Positions 29,162-39,474 of a stretch of 64,000 nucleotides of DNA are shown here, piece after piece. Numbering within the stretch: position 1 is the first letter of the stretch; every line of letters begins with the position of its first letter. The notes beneath the pieces were generated by a model. It did not search any database. It saw only the letters and a list, made by a program, of their open reading frames with translations, and was not told the DNA's origin. This DNA is from CALDTK01 sp963837005 (GTDB taxonomy: Bacteria; Bacteroidota; Bacteroidia; Chitinophagales; Saprospiraceae), in the NCBI GenBank assembly GCA_963837005.1, contig CAWIMC010000013.1, positions 558,001 through 622,000 of the forward strand. Reading direction: 5' to 3'. A program made the position numbers and the translations under genes.

Positions 29162-29824
29162 TTACCCCTCTCCCTCCACTGCCTCCCGCAACTCTCCCTT
29201 GTCCATCTTCGAACGCCCGGCGATGTCGAGCCGCTGCGCCCGTTCGTAAAGCTCCTCCTTGGTCATGTCGTCGAGATCGGAGGAGGGATGATCGAGGATT
29301 GCTTCCCTCAGTTCGTCCTTGGTCATCGAGCTGCGGCCATCGATCTCTAGTTCGGCGGCGCGGCGGGAGAGGTACTCTTTGCTTACCCCCAAACCACTGC
29401 CGTCGGTGTAGCCGAGTTCGTGCATGACGTTGCGGACGGCCTCGGGCCAGTCTGCGAACTGCTTGTCCTTGTCGTCGGCCTTAGCTTTGGACTGTTCGGC
29501 TTCCTTTTGGTCGGCCTCGAGCAGTAGGGCCCACACAGCTTCGGGGAGGTAGCGTTTCATGCCGTCGGGGCGGTCGGCGTTGGCACTACCGTCGCGGGTT
29601 TGCCAGGCTTGGTCGCTCCACGCTTCGAGGCTCTTGGCGGCGGCGTCCTTCTTGTCGTTTTTGTAGCCGCCGCCACGCTTTTCGTACTCGTGTACGAGGA
29701 GCTGGGATTTGCGCGCCGACCACTGTCCCGGATCACCACCCTTATCGCCTGCCATAATCTCGTGCTTGATGTCGCGGCGGAGCTGGGGCTTGGTGTACTT
29801 CTCGTCGTAGTTGTCGGTGGGCAC
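29162..29824 (-). CDS. DUF5872-type protein with two SAP/Rho-N-like repeats
   Basis: About 220 residues from a GTG at 29824 (VPTDNYDEKYTKPQLR). The first 120 residues match what I recall of DUF5872: KYTKPQLRRDIKHEIMAGDKGG, GQWSARKSQLLVHEYEKRGGGY. The end carries ChaB/Rho-N-like helices, including two repeats of MTKDELREAI and MDKGELREAV. Likely a cytoplasmic, nucleic-acid-associated small protein; role unknown. A perfect hairpin motif lies between its start and the preceding SDR gene (29843-29857). No in-frame ATG lies near the expected start. Confidence 0.7.
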   Translation of the reverse strand: MPTDNYDEKYTKPQLRRDIKHEIMAGDKGGDPGQWSARKSQLLVHEYEKRGGGYKNDKKDAAAKSLEAWSDQAWQTRDGSANADRPDGMKRYLPEAVWALLLEADQKEAEQSKAKADDKDKQFADWPEAVRNVMHELGYTDGSGLGVSKEYLSRRAAELEIDGRSSMTKDELREAILDHPSSDLDDMTKEELYERAQRLDIAGRSKMDKGELREAVEGEG

Positions 29825-29877
29825 GGGATATTCGTTTTGTGAGTTTTGGCGAAAGCCTGTCGATGAGGTCCGGCGAC

Positions 29878-30808
29878 TTACGCCGTTGGGTTGCCGCCCG
29901 TCGAACCGAGCACTTCGCCACTCGTATAGCTGCTCTCCTGCGTGGCGAGGAAGACGTACATCGGCGCGATCTCGGCGGGCTGGCCGGGGCGACCGTAAGG
30001 CGTCGTGCTGCCAAACTTCTCGATCGAACTCTGCGGCTGCCCACCCGAAGGCTGTAGCGGCGTCCAAAACGGTCCGGGTGCCACGCCGTTGACGCGGATG
30101 CCGTCCTGTGCGACCTGCTTGGCGAGGGCCTTGAGGAAGCCGATGATGGCCCACTTGGTCGAGGCGTAGTCGACGAGATTGTCGGAAGGCTTCGAGCCCT
30201 GGATGGAGGTCGTCATGATGATGGAGCCACCCTTCGGCATCAGGGGCAGGGCCGCCTTGCAGAGCCAGAACATGGCGTAGACGTTGGTCTTGTAGGTCGC
30301 GTCAAATTGCTCGGTGGTGATGTCCTGGATGGACTCCTGAGCAGTCTGCTTACCGGCATTGATGACCAAGCACGTCGAGTCCGCCCATGGCTTCGTGGGC
30401 GTCTTTGATGAGCTTTTCGCAAAACCGCTCGTCCTTCAGGTCGCCGGGCATGAGGTGGAGCTTACCGCCCTCGCCCTCTATGGCCTGTTGGAGGCTGTGT
30501 ACGTCGGGGGCCTCCTCGGGGAGGTAGTTGATCGTCACCTCGGCGCCCTCGCGGACGTACGCAATGACGGTGGCTCGGCCGATGCCGCTGTCGCCGCCGG
30601 TGACGAGGGCCTTGCGGCCGGTCATGCGCCCGAGTCCGATGTAGCTGTCCTCGCCGTGGTCGGGCCGCGGGTCCATGTCTTCGATGGAGCCGGGGGCCGG
30701 CATCGGCTGGCGCGGGAAGGGCGGCGCGGGGTACATGGAGATGGGGTCGCGCATGGACCACTGGTTTTCGACTTTGGCGTGGGTGAGTTTGGCGAGGGGG
30801 GAGGACAT
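29878..30808 (-). CDS. short-chain dehydrogenase/reductase (YghA/YdaD type), one frameshift
   Basis: A NAD(P)-dependent oxidoreductase of about 310 residues with the long N-terminal extension typical of the YghA/YdaD group (PAPPFPRQPMPAPGS). Motifs: nucleotide site TGGDSGIG, the NAG motif in LVINAGKQ, and the catalytic YASTKWA. The frame must change near 30366: GTGCTTGGTC should read GTGCTGGTC (LDVLVINAG), a one-base insertion. Because both parts are intact, sequencing error is likeliest. Substrate not predictable. Confidence 0.85.
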
Positions 30809-31303
30809 CGGGGTTAGGGTTTTTGTTGGGGTTGGGGGAACGGCGATTTTTGGGGTGGGGTTTGATTAGGGGCTAATTTTCGGGGGCGCTCGGTTGCTGC
30901 GGTCGTAGTGGGTATTGATTGAGTTTTAAAAATTAAAGGGCTGCTACGGGGAGCGCAGCGTTGCAGGTAGTCCTGTACTCCCATGGTGCCGCGCGGAAAC
31001 GGCGGCTTCGCCGAGGCGGGGGTTTAGCACCGAGGACGGGGAGGCGCTACGCTTCGGCACCGAGGGCGTGGAGGCTCCGCAGGTGGCCTAGCCGAGGGCG
31101 GGGAGGCGGCACGGGTGGGCTCGCGGGAGCGGGACCGGTGTCGGAGTGGATGATCACCGGTTCGACGCAAGTCCGTCGGTACGCAGGGCGCTCGCCCCAG
31201 GCTATGATCTGAGACCTAAGCTAAGATTTGCTGGGGCCGCCTAAAATCAGCGCACAAAACCCTAGTAGAACTTAGCTACGCGGATGTCGCTACCTTCACC
31301 AGC
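30809..31303. repeat. gene-free stretch with three short G-rich direct repeats
   Basis: CACCGAGGACGGGGAGGC at 31028, CACCGAGGGCGTGGAGGC at 31058 and a third variant, TAGCCGAGGGCGGGGAGGC, at about 31089 form a 30-base-period repeat. The remainder shows no gene. TACCTTC at 31291-31297, six bases before the ATG at 31304, may be the -7 element of the next gene. Confidence 0.55.
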
Positions 31304-31783
31304 ATGAAGACCTTCCTCCTCTCCTACGCCCTGCTCCTTGCCTTCGGAGGTGCGGCTTTCGCGCAAAACGCTGGCCAGACGAGTTTTGGCGAAAGCCACA
31401 AAAAAGCAGCCGTCGAACTCCTGGATGCTATGAACATGCAGGCCACCCTCGACGCCGTGATCGACGCGCAGCTCGAGGTCCAGCTGTCGCAGATGCCGCA
31501 ACTCGCCCAGGTAGAGGGCGTCATGCGGGACTTCTTCACGAAGTACATGTCGTACGAGGCCATGCGCGATGATTACGTCGATCTATACGTGAGCGCCTAC
31601 ACGGAGAAAGAACTCAGGCAACTCAAGAAGTTCTACGGCACGACCCTCGGCAAGAAGGTCATCGCGACGACGCCCGAACTCACCGCCGCCGGTACCAAAC
31701 TCGGCCAGCAGGTGGTGGCCGATCACATGATGGAGCTCCAGGAGGCCATCATGGCCAAGATGCAGGAGGGCGCTAATGATTAA
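31304..31783 (+). CDS. DUF2059 exported protein
   Basis: A 159-residue protein with signal peptide (LLAFGGAAFAQ) and a helical DUF2059 domain: KKAAVELLDAMNMQ, MRDFFTKYMSYEAMRDDYVDLYVSAYTEKEL, LKKFYGTTLGKKV. Periplasmic; function unknown. Directly after the cleavage site, codons for SFGES are formed by a perfect copy of the short hairpin motif (31383-31397). The very short distance from a TACCTTC element to the ATG suggests a leaderless or almost leaderless transcript. Confidence 0.88.
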   Translation: MKTFLLSYALLLAFGGAAFAQNAGQTSFGESHKKAAVELLDAMNMQATLDAVIDAQLEVQLSQMPQLAQVEGVMRDFFTKYMSYEAMRDDYVDLYVSAYTEKELRQLKKFYGTTLGKKVIATTPELTAAGTKLGQQVVADHMMELQEAIMAKMQEGAND

Positions 31784-31823
31784 CGTTAGACACCATACCT
31801 GCTAAGGATATCGTGAGCCCCCC

Positions 31824-33641
31824 CTACTTCCCGTACATCCCCCCGATCTCCTTTGAGTAGCGGTCCCGCACCACGCGCCGCTTGAGCTTTAGTGTAGGCG
31901 TCAATTCCCCTTCGCTGCCGTCCGCGTGGGTCACGTCCCACACTCCATCGAGTAGCGCAAACTTCTTGATCTGCTCGGTGTGGGAGAGATCTTTGTTGAC
32001 GGCGTCGATGGCGGTTTGGTACTCTTTTAGGAGAGCATCGTCGTGCATCCACGCGTCGCCGTCGTGGCTGTAGCGCGTCTTCGCCTCCTCGCTCGGGATG
32101 ATGAGAGCCGACACGAACTTCTGCCCGTCGCCGATCACCATGACGTGCTCGACCATCGAGTGCTCTTTGAGCTTCGACTCGATCGGGGCCGGGGCCACGT
32201 ACTTGCCACCGGAAGTTTTGAGGAGTTCCTTCTTGCGATCAGTGATCTTGAGAAACTCGCGTCCGCCAGGACCCTTAACCATGGTGCCGATGTCGCCGGT
32301 GCGGAACCACTGCTTCCCGTCGATCTCGGTAAAGACCTCGGCCGTAGCCTCGGGCTTTTTGTAGTAGCCCAGCATGACGTTGGGGCCGTGCGCCAGGATC
32401 TCACCCTCGCCAGGACCGTAAGCCGTCGATGGCTCGATGTACAGCTCGACGTCCTTAACGGCTGGGCCGACGGTGCCGAGCATAGCACCCGTACTGTTGG
32501 GCTCGTTGATGGTGAGCCCGGGTGAGGTCTCTGTGAGGCCATACGCCTCGCGAACGGGAATACCCGCTGCACTAAAGATGCGGAGGATGTTGTGCGGGCA
32601 AGGCGCGGCACCGGTCACGACGCCTTTCATGCGTCCACCGAGGGCTTCGCGCCACTTGCTAAAGATGAGCTTGTCGGCGATGGCGGCCTGGAGGCCCTTC
32701 ATCGGGTGCTGGTAGTCGTAGTCGTCGGTGAGACTCAGCGCCCAGAAGAAGAGCTTGTGCTTGAGGCCGGTGAGCTCGGAGCCCTTGGCGTAGATCTTCT
32801 CGTAGACCTTCTCGAGAAGGCGTGGCACGGTGGCGAAAAAGTGCGGGCGGATGGCCTGGAGGTCGCCGTCGGGTCCGCCGAGGTTATCGGTACCTGTCAG
32901 CGCGATGCGGGCCCCGACCAGGACGTACAGGTGACTACCCGTCCGCTCGAAGATGTGGCACAGCGGCAGGAAGCTCAAGACGGTTTCGCCAGCCTCCACA
33001 GGGAGGCGCTCGCCAGCCGCCATTACGGCCGAACAGATGTTGCGGTGCGAGAGCATGACCCCCTTGGGCCGGCCGGTGGTCCCGGAGGTGTAGATGATGG
33101 TGGTGAGGTCCTCAGGTAGGATGGCCTCGCGGCGGTGCTTGATCTCTAGGTCGAGGTTTAGTTCGGCTTCCGCCAAAACATGCGACCAGTGCACCTGCCC
33201 CGGCGCGGCGTCGAAGGTGTAGGTTTTGACGTAAGTCGGTGTATCGCCCCCGGCAGCCTCGAACTTCTCGTACAAGTCGCCATTCCCGACGAAGCCATAC
33301 GCCACTTCGGCCTCATCGAAGATGTAGCGGTAGTCGTCGGTCGAGATGGTTGGGTAGACGGGGATGGTAATGACACCGATCTGTGCGCAGGCGAAGTCGA
33401 CGGCCATCCACTCGGGCCGGTTGCTGTAGGCCGCCATGGCTACCTTTTGTCCGCGCTCGATGCCAAGGCGCAGCAGACCCCGCGAGAGACTGTCCACCAG
33501 CTGCTTGAAGTCGGCGGTCGATTGCCAGACCCAGTCCCCGCCCTCGGCGCGTTGGCCGACGAACTCGGCGAGCGGATGATTGGCGATGGCGATGTCTAAG
33601 ACCTCGAAAGTGCGGGTCGGTGTGTGAGTGGTAGCGGGCAT
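31824..33641 (-). CDS. long-chain fatty-acid-CoA ligase (AMP-forming)
   Basis: A 605-residue adenylate-forming enzyme activating fatty acids to acyl-CoA for beta-oxidation or lipid synthesis. Motifs in order: the phosphate-binding loop YTSGTTGRPKGVMLSH, the AYGLTETSPG segment, the WFRTGDIG hinge region and GGKYVAPAPIE near the C-terminus. The gapped arrangement and length fit the FadD15/FACL type. Start ATG at 33641 (MPATTHTP) with TACCTTC six bases upstream; a longer upstream frame looks non-coding. A motif copy with loop GGAA lies at 33175-33189. Confidence 0.92.
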   Translation of the reverse strand: MPATTHTPTRTFEVLDIAIANHPLAEFVGQRAEGGDWVWQSTADFKQLVDSLSRGLLRLGIERGQKVAMAAYSNRPEWMAVDFACAQIGVITIPVYPTISTDDYRYIFDEAEVAYGFVGNGDLYEKFEAAGGDTPTYVKTYTFDAAPGQVHWSHVLAEAELNLDLEIKHRREAILPEDLTTIIYTSGTTGRPKGVMLSHRNICSAVMAAGERLPVEAGETVLSFLPLCHIFERTGSHLYVLVGARIALTGTDNLGGPDGDLQAIRPHFFATVPRLLEKVYEKIYAKGSELTGLKHKLFFWALSLTDDYDYQHPMKGLQAAIADKLIFSKWREALGGRMKGVVTGAAPCPHNILRIFSAAGIPVREAYGLTETSPGLTINEPNSTGAMLGTVGPAVKDVELYIEPSTAYGPGEGEILAHGPNVMLGYYKKPEATAEVFTEIDGKQWFRTGDIGTMVKGPGGREFLKITDRKKELLKTSGGKYVAPAPIESKLKEHSMVEHVMVIGDGQKFVSALIIPSEEAKTRYSHDGDAWMHDDALLKEYQTAIDAVNKDLSHTEQIKKFALLDGVWDVTHADGSEGELTPTLKLKRRVVRDRYSKEIGGMYGK

Positions 33642-33786
33642 AGGTCGGAAGGTAGGTGCTGCGGGGCTTACCTTAGCTGACGGAAAACGTGGACGAGATT
33701 TGAGCCTCTTCGATGGCACTGTGGCCTCGTCCAGTTTAGGATAGCTTAAAGATTAGCCTATGGGCTCTCGTGCCTTCTCTCGCAAC

Positions 33787-33891
33787 ATGCCGACGCGTGC
33801 GCAAGTCGACTCGATTGAGGTCTCACTCGGTTGGAAAATTGGGGGCTACCTCTTGCTGCTCGGATTTCTCAGTTCGTTGGTAGTTTTTTAA
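33787..33891 (+). CDS. 34-residue single-span membrane peptide, or 5' part of the next gene
   Basis: ATG at 33787 to TAA at 33889-33891 gives a 34-residue peptide whose second half is a membrane segment (GGYLLLLGFLSSLVVF). Its stop overlaps the next ATG as TAATG. Alternatively one extra T in the T6 run at 33883-33888 would fuse it to the next gene as VVFLMSMPI, making one protein with two membrane segments. I favour the fusion because the two hydrophobic parts fit together. Confidence 0.45.
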   Translation: MPTRAQVDSIEVSLGWKIGGYLLLLGFLSSLVVF

Positions 33892-34331
33892 TGTCGATGC
33901 CAATCATTGCGATCCTGTTGACATTCTGCTATGCGGTGCTGATTTACGTTACCGACAACCGTCACGAAGCGAGACTTCAGCAACTCATCCGGGAGCGTAG
34001 CGCCGATTCGATCTGCACCTTCGCCCGCAGCTTCGACCGGCGTACCGTTGATCCGTGGGTGATCCGCGCAGTTTGGGAAGAGGTGCGGGAACATGTCGGG
34101 CGTACAAAAGACGGAAGATTATTAGCGCTACGTGCCGATGACGATATCAATGCACTAATCCCTTACGACGAATGGGAGTTAGAGGACGTCTTCGAGACCG
34201 CTGCGCGTAGAGCGAACAGAAGCTTCGACGACTTTCGTCAAAACCCCTACTTTGACAAAATCGAGTGCTTGGGTGATTACGTCTTGCTCCTGAATGCACA
34301 GCCACCGGTGATAGGCGCTCGAAGCAAATAG
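33891..34331 (+). CDS. small membrane-anchored protein of unknown function
   Basis: A 146-residue protein, or about 180 if joined to the preceding peptide. It starts with a hydrophobic span (IIAILLTFCYAVLIYV) followed by a charged soluble domain: TFARSFDRRTVDPWVIRAVWEEV and IPYDEWELEDVFETAARRANRSFDD. The C-terminal half contains a motif copy with stem GAC/GTC (34230-34244), read as DDFRQN. No family is recognised. The compact domain with Trp residues resembles acyl-carrier-like or helical response domains only vaguely. Confidence 0.6.
   Translation: MSMPIIAILLTFCYAVLIYVTDNRHEARLQQLIRERSADSICTFARSFDRRTVDPWVIRAVWEEVREHVGRTKDGRLLALRADDDINALIPYDEWELEDVFETAARRANRSFDDFRQNPYFDKIECLGDYVLLLNAQPPVIGARSK
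34230..34244 (-). repeat. motif copy with stem GAC/GTC
   Basis: GTTTT-GAC-GAAA-GTC inside the small membrane-anchored protein gene, where the opposite strand codes for DFRQN. Confidence 0.85.
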
Positions 34332-34549
34332 CGTTCTTCCAACCCTGCCTTCGCTCTCTAAGCACCTCGAAACCTGCTTCCACAAGCTGCTCCGGCGCCA
34401 GGAGATCCGCTGTTGCTTGGTCGAGACCGACAGTGGATTCAAACTCACGGATCAGGATCCCCAAGTCGCGGAGCTCAACCACCCCGACGTGGCCGATGTA
34501 AACAGCTTGTTGCCGACGCGCGATGATGATCGACTGCAGAACCTCCATT

Positions 34550-34583
34550 AAAAAAGCGGCGCTCAACTTCCGTCGATCGCCGC
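34550..34583 (-). terminator. intrinsic terminator of the sorting-domain gene at 34608
   Basis: On the minus strand CGGCG/GCGCCGC arms form a 6-bp G+C stem with a 16-base loop, followed at once by TTTTTT (complement of A at 34550-34555). It begins about 25 bases after the stop at 34608. Confidence 0.5.
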
Positions 34584-34607
34584 CTTCACAGACATCAATT
34601 AAACTCC

Positions 34608-37600
34608 CTATACTTTAGTAAAACGACCTACCGCCAACTCGCCGTTCTCGCTCATGACTTGCAGCATGTAGGTGCCGCTCGGCAGCTGGCCGACGTTGAG
34701 TACGCCATCGGAATCGAGTGCTCCGATGAGGACTGTCTGGCCGGTGGCCGAGAAAATGCGGTACTTGCTGGGGCGACCACCCAGCTCACTATCTACGCGG
34801 AGGAGGTCAGTGACTGGGTTGGGGTAGACGCTGAGTGGTGCGATATCACGGACCGAGGTCAGGCCCACCACAACGGCGGGCACGATGAGGTCTGCCGGGG
34901 GCGCTGGTGCGGCCAGGGCTCCAGGTGCGAAGGCTCCCGTAGGGTTGATGGCTAGGTAGTCGAAGTAGGCACCGTAGTTCTCGCCGCCAGCCCGGCCGAT
35001 GTCCAAGTAAGAGCCCTCTTTCTCCTCGTCACTGAGACCTTGGCCGAAGATTTTCGTGCTCTCGCCGAGGTATATTTTCGTCATCACGTTACCGCCCGAG
35101 CGCTCGAAGGTGACGCGAATGGTACGGAAAGTATCTACTTTCCAGAAGCCGTCCGGAAAGGTGAACTCCGGGTCATCAGGTGTCTTCTCAAACTTGGCCG
35201 TCGACTGATTAAGGCGGAGCTTCTGGCGCCAGCCAAGTCCATAGAACTCGATGTAAACTAAGTTATCGTTGTCCGGCAGCGGGGCTACGCGCAGGAGGAG
35301 CGTGAGTTGGTCGGGCTCGTTCTGGCGAAAGCGGAACCGGTAGTTGCCAGCCGAGCCTTCCTTCTCCGCAGAGAGGTAGCCGTAGGCGGCGTTGCCGGCT
35401 CGTCCCGACGCGGACGCACGGTGTCGAGTGCTGCCGGGATGTCGAGGTTGGTATCGAGCTCGAAGGCCTCGGGCGCCTCGACGTGCGGTGCGGCGTGACC
35501 GCGGGTCACGCGCCAGGTACCGTCGTTGGCCTGGGCGAGCGTCGTGAAGGACTTGACCTCGGACAGCGTCTCGCCGTTGTCGTTGACGGCACCGACGCGG
35601 TAGTAGTAGGTGGTGGCGGCCTTGAGGGTCGAGTCGTAGTAGATCGTAGCGCTGGTAGTCTTGACCAGCTGTAGGCGTCTGGGTAGTACCGAGGTAAACT
35701 TTGTAACTGGTCGAGGCCTCGTTGCCCTCCCAGGCGATGGGCATGGTAAGTGGCACGTCGACGGCCTTGTCGAGCGGCAGGAGCTTAGTGACGGCTAAAG
35801 GAGCGCCATTAGAGCCGCCACCGCCCACGAATAGATCACTCGGCAGCGTCGGTGCGCCGGTGGAGTCCGGCTCGAAGGCACCCGTCGGATTGATGGCCAC
35901 GTAGTCGAAGGTGACGCCGTAGTTGTCACCGCCGTTGCGACCGATGTCTATGTAATTGGAGGTTTTCGCCTCGTTGCTCTCACCGGAGGCAAAGGCTACG
36001 GTGGCCTCGTCGAGGTAAAGCTTCGTGACCATGTTGCCGCCAGGGGTCGGGGCGAAGGTGAAGCGGAGGATGCGCGGCTTACTGTCCTCCCAGAAGCCCT
36101 CCGGGAAGTCGAACTCATTGCTGCCGTCGGTGCGCTCGAACTTGGCCGAGCCACGATTGATGCGCACCTTCTGGCGCCAGCCGAGTCCGTAGAACTCGAC
36201 GAAGGTCAGACTACTTACCCCGGGTAAGGCCGCGACCCGCATCACGAGCGTCGTCTGCTCGCCGTCACTCTGGCGGTAGCGCCAGCGGTAGTTGGCGTTG
36301 GTGGCTTCTCTGTCGCCCGAGAAGTAGCTAAAGGCGGCATTACCTGGCTCCCCGTTGAGGGCAGAGACGGCGTCGATGCCGGGGGGCAGCTTCAGATTGG
36401 TGTTGAGTTCGTAGAAGTCCGGAGCCTCGACGTGGAAGGCGGCGTGTCCGCGGACCACTTCCCAGCCGCCGACGTCCGCCACGGTGAGGGTCGAGAATTT
36501 GTAGACGGCGGTACGGGTCTCGCCCGTGTCGTTGAGCGCCGCAATCTGGTAGTAGTAGGTCTTGCCGAACTCGAGGGCGACGGCGTAGATAGAGTCGGTG
36601 ACGGTGGCGACGAGCGCGGGTGTACTGCTCGTGCCGAAGTAGACTTTATAGCTCGTGGCACCTTTGCTGCGATCCCAGCGCAGCGGCATGCTGAGCGGTA
36701 CGTGTCGCGCACCGTCGATCGGAGAGGCATCGGTGACGGCCGCGGGCGCTCCGTTGGCGGCGGGCAGGAGGCTCGGGCAGAGGGCTGCGGATTTTTCGGA
36801 GGCGCAGATGTCTCCAAAACGCACGACTTCATCGCGCAGGCCCGTGGCGATCTTGCGGTAGATGCCCCACTTCGGGCGATTGATGAAGGCGGGGTTGTTG
36901 GTCTCGCGCCACAGATCGATGCGGGGGTTGAGGTAAGTGAGGATCGGCGTGCCGGTGGCGACGTCGGCGATGCGGACCTCGAGCAGGCCGGTGTCGGTGT
37001 GGACCTGGCGGATGTAGACCTCGACCCACTTGCCGCGGAAGGCATTGAGTCGAGGCGCTGGTAAGGATCTGATCGGTGGCGGAGTTGTCCTCCCTGGCGT
37101 GGATCAATTCTAGCACCTCGCGGCGGGCGGTGAGGGTCACGATGGGCTGGTTGGAGTTCTGTCCACCCTGTGCCTTATTCTGGAAGAGGTGCGTAAAGGA
37201 ATTCGACCCGACGAAGCCCTCGTCGAGGCGGAATTGCCAGCGGTAGTGACTTGTGTCGCCATAGTTGTGCTCGAGGTCTGGTACGGAGGAGCCAAGCGGT
37301 CCGCCTTTGACCTCGATACGGACGCGGTCGTAGACCTCACAGCGATCAGAGTCTTCGCCGATGTGGCTTGCGAAGGCGAAGACATTTCGCTTGAGCGTGG
37401 CGTCGGCCACCTGGGTGATGTGCGGCCCGAAGGCTTTGTGGTTGCCGGCGGCGCTGGCGCTTCCTGATTGGCAGTTCGGGCTGCTCTCATCCGGGCCTTC
37501 CACGCCAAACCCAGCCGCCGCAAAGACGGGATAGGCGCTGCCGGAGCTGGTTTTGGCGGAAGCCGTCGCCTGGCTGAGCGCGGTACCATAGGCAAAAAGG

Positions 37601-37641
37601 GAGCAGAAGACGAAAAGCGTAGACCTGAGTAGAGATGACAT
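34608..37641 (-). CDS. secreted multidomain protein with type IX sorting domain, several frameshifts
   Basis: Starts with a signal peptide (MSSLLRSTLFVFCSLFAYGTALSQ). The N-terminal beta-sandwich of about 250 residues (HYRWQFRLDEGFVGSNSFTHLFQ ... NRPKWGIYRKI) resembles polysaccharide-lyase/heparin-lyase-like jelly rolls. Then come two copies of a unit made of a fibronectin III-like domain (LRWDRSKGATSYKVYFGTS) plus a second jelly roll (GHAAFHVEAPDFYELNTNL ... DYVAINPTGAF). The last 80 residues are a sorting domain (LSVYPNPVTDLLRV ... LPSGTYMLQV). The frame breaks near 37050, 35680 and 35410; all parts are otherwise intact. Probably a surface glycan-binding or glycan-cleaving protein. Confidence 0.75.
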
Positions 37642-37872
37642 ATGTAGAGCGGCAGTATCCAGTAGGAGTGAATTGATAGCCTCTCTAAAGTAGGGCAAAT
37701 AGGCAGGCCCCAGGCCTCGCTGGACAAATGGCCGACCTCAGTTAGATGATATTCTACCGTATTCGGCGATGGGCCCCAGACAGACGGCTTTCGCCAAAAC
37801 CAGTCCCCGCGCAGCCATCCCCCCCACAGTCACCCCACAGTAGCATCCCCAACAAGACAAGAGCACCCACAA

Positions 37873-37967
37873 GCTCCGCGTGCCACCGGGGACGGGTTTC
37901 GCCAAGCCGCGGAACGCGGCGGGGTCGGCAAGCCGACCAGAAACCCGTCCCCGGTGACACGCGGAGC
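37873..37967 (+). repeat. 95-bp inverted-repeat element, copy A
   Basis: Outer 28-base inverted arms (starting GCTCCGCGTG and ending CACGCGGAGC) enclose two smaller hairpins, GCCGCG-GAA-CGCGGC and GTCGGC-AA-GCCGAC. Compared with the other copies both outer arms changed together (CCGCG/CGCGG instead of CGGCG/CGCCG). It lies between two minus-strand genes. Confidence 0.85.
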
Positions 37968-38039
37968 AAAAACGGTAAGCTCAAATACACACGCGGCAGC
38001 CCCTTCAACACTTCACCCTTCCCCCCTCAATACTTGCCC

Positions 38040-39474
38040 CTAATACGCAAACTCCTCCGTAGCAGTAGGATACCCAAACAAACACTTCTCCTTCACCAAA
38101 TTCGCCACCCGGCTCGGCACCATGTCCTGCCAGCCCTGCTCCGAACTGGCGATCATCTCGAGCACCCGCTTGGAGTAGATGTGCAAGTACTCCGGATTAA
38201 AGCGCTCAACGTCCACGATCTGTTTGTTCTCGAGCAAGTGCTGATACAGGAAGCGCACGCCCTCCGGAATCGGCAAATTCGCAGCCGTCATCAACTCGGC
38301 TGAGCCCTCCTGCTGCGCCGGGTACACATAAAACTGCACCGTCCGCGCAAAGAGCTCCCCAAACGCCGACAGCAGCGTACCCTCGGCATTGTCGTAGTAG
38401 CGCTGCGTGATCATGTCGAGCAACTCCCGCACGCCAATCACGAAGCCGAGCAGCGGCACCTTGTACTCGGCGAGGTAGGTGGTGAGATCTCGGTACGAGT
38501 CGCAATTGGAGATGATGACCGTCTGGCCCATCGCGTTGAGCAGCTCGGCGCGGTCGAGGAAGTCCTGCTCGTCGATGTCGCTCGTGGAGCCGGCCCGCAG
38601 GTTGGCGAGCGTGATCTCGGTGAAGAGGTAGCACTTGCGCGGGTCCACCTTCTCGGAGGCCCGGAACTGCTCGTACGCCGACTGGATCATGTCGAAGTTG
38701 ACGAGCGTCACCGGCCGGAAGCTGCCCGCGCACCACGAGGGCCGACTTGCGGTACAGGAACTCCGAGGCGTGCACGGGCGTCCGGTCCGGTCCGAACATG
38801 GCCACCTGGGTCAGGCCATGCTTGACGAGCAGCAGGCACAAAAGACGGTTGTCGAGGTCGCGAAAGTCCGGCCCCGAGAGGCGGATCATGTCGATCGATA
38901 TGCGGCCATGAAGGTTGTCGATGAGGCTCGGGATGAGGACGTTGATGTCCTCATTCATCTTGTAGCAGGCGTGCACCATGTTGACGCCCAGAATTCCTAT
39001 GGCCTGCTGCTGCAGCCTGTTGTCGGCGTCGTGCATACGGGCGTGCACGATAAGGTCATTCGGCTCGCCGTCGGGCGCGAGTTGAAAGCGCAGGCCGAGC
39101 CAGCCCTGGCCGTAATTCGTCCGCTGAAAGTTGATGGCTGACACCGTATCCGCGAAGACGAAGAAGTGACTCCCCGGCCGCTCATTCTGGAGCCGCGTCG
39201 ACATCAGGTCGAACTCGTGGTCGAGCATTTTGTAGAGCCGGCTCTCGCACACGTAGCGCCCGCTGGGCTCCGGGCCGTAGATCTTGTCGGAGATGATCTT
39301 GTCGTAGGCCGACATCGTCTTAGCGATGGTCCCGGCGGCGGCCCCGACCTGAAAGAAGTATCGGGCTACCTCCTGCCCGGCGCCAATCTCGGCGAAGGTG
39401 CCGTAGATATTCTCGTCGAGGTTGATGTCGAGGGCCTTCTGCTCGGTCTCGAGGGCTTGGTTGGTGGTAGGCAT
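38040..39474 (-). CDS. conserved Bacteroidota protein of unknown function, one frameshift
   Basis: About 478 residues from ATG at 39474 (MPTTNQALETEQKALDINLDENIYGTFAEIG ... QEVARYFFQVGAAAGTIAKTMSAYD). I recall close relatives across Bacteroidota, sometimes labelled nicotinate-nucleotide adenylyltransferase, but no such motif is visible, so that name should not be trusted. A one-base insertion near 38732 must be removed for the conserved reading RGSFRPVTLVNFDM. Cytoplasmic, mixed alpha/beta by appearance. It stands alone between two intergenic repeats. Confidence 0.7.

Noticed and set aside
31354..31369. A GCTTTCGCGCAAAAC word in the DUF2059 signal peptide as an additional hairpin-motif copy
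   Set aside because: The stem does not pair next to the T run and the sequence is explained by the AFAQ cleavage-site codons; left out of the count.
34147..34566. A 139-codon minus-strand frame overlapping the small membrane-protein gene
   Set aside because: The first half looks weakly protein-like, but it overlaps a better supported gene and crosses the terminator at 34550.
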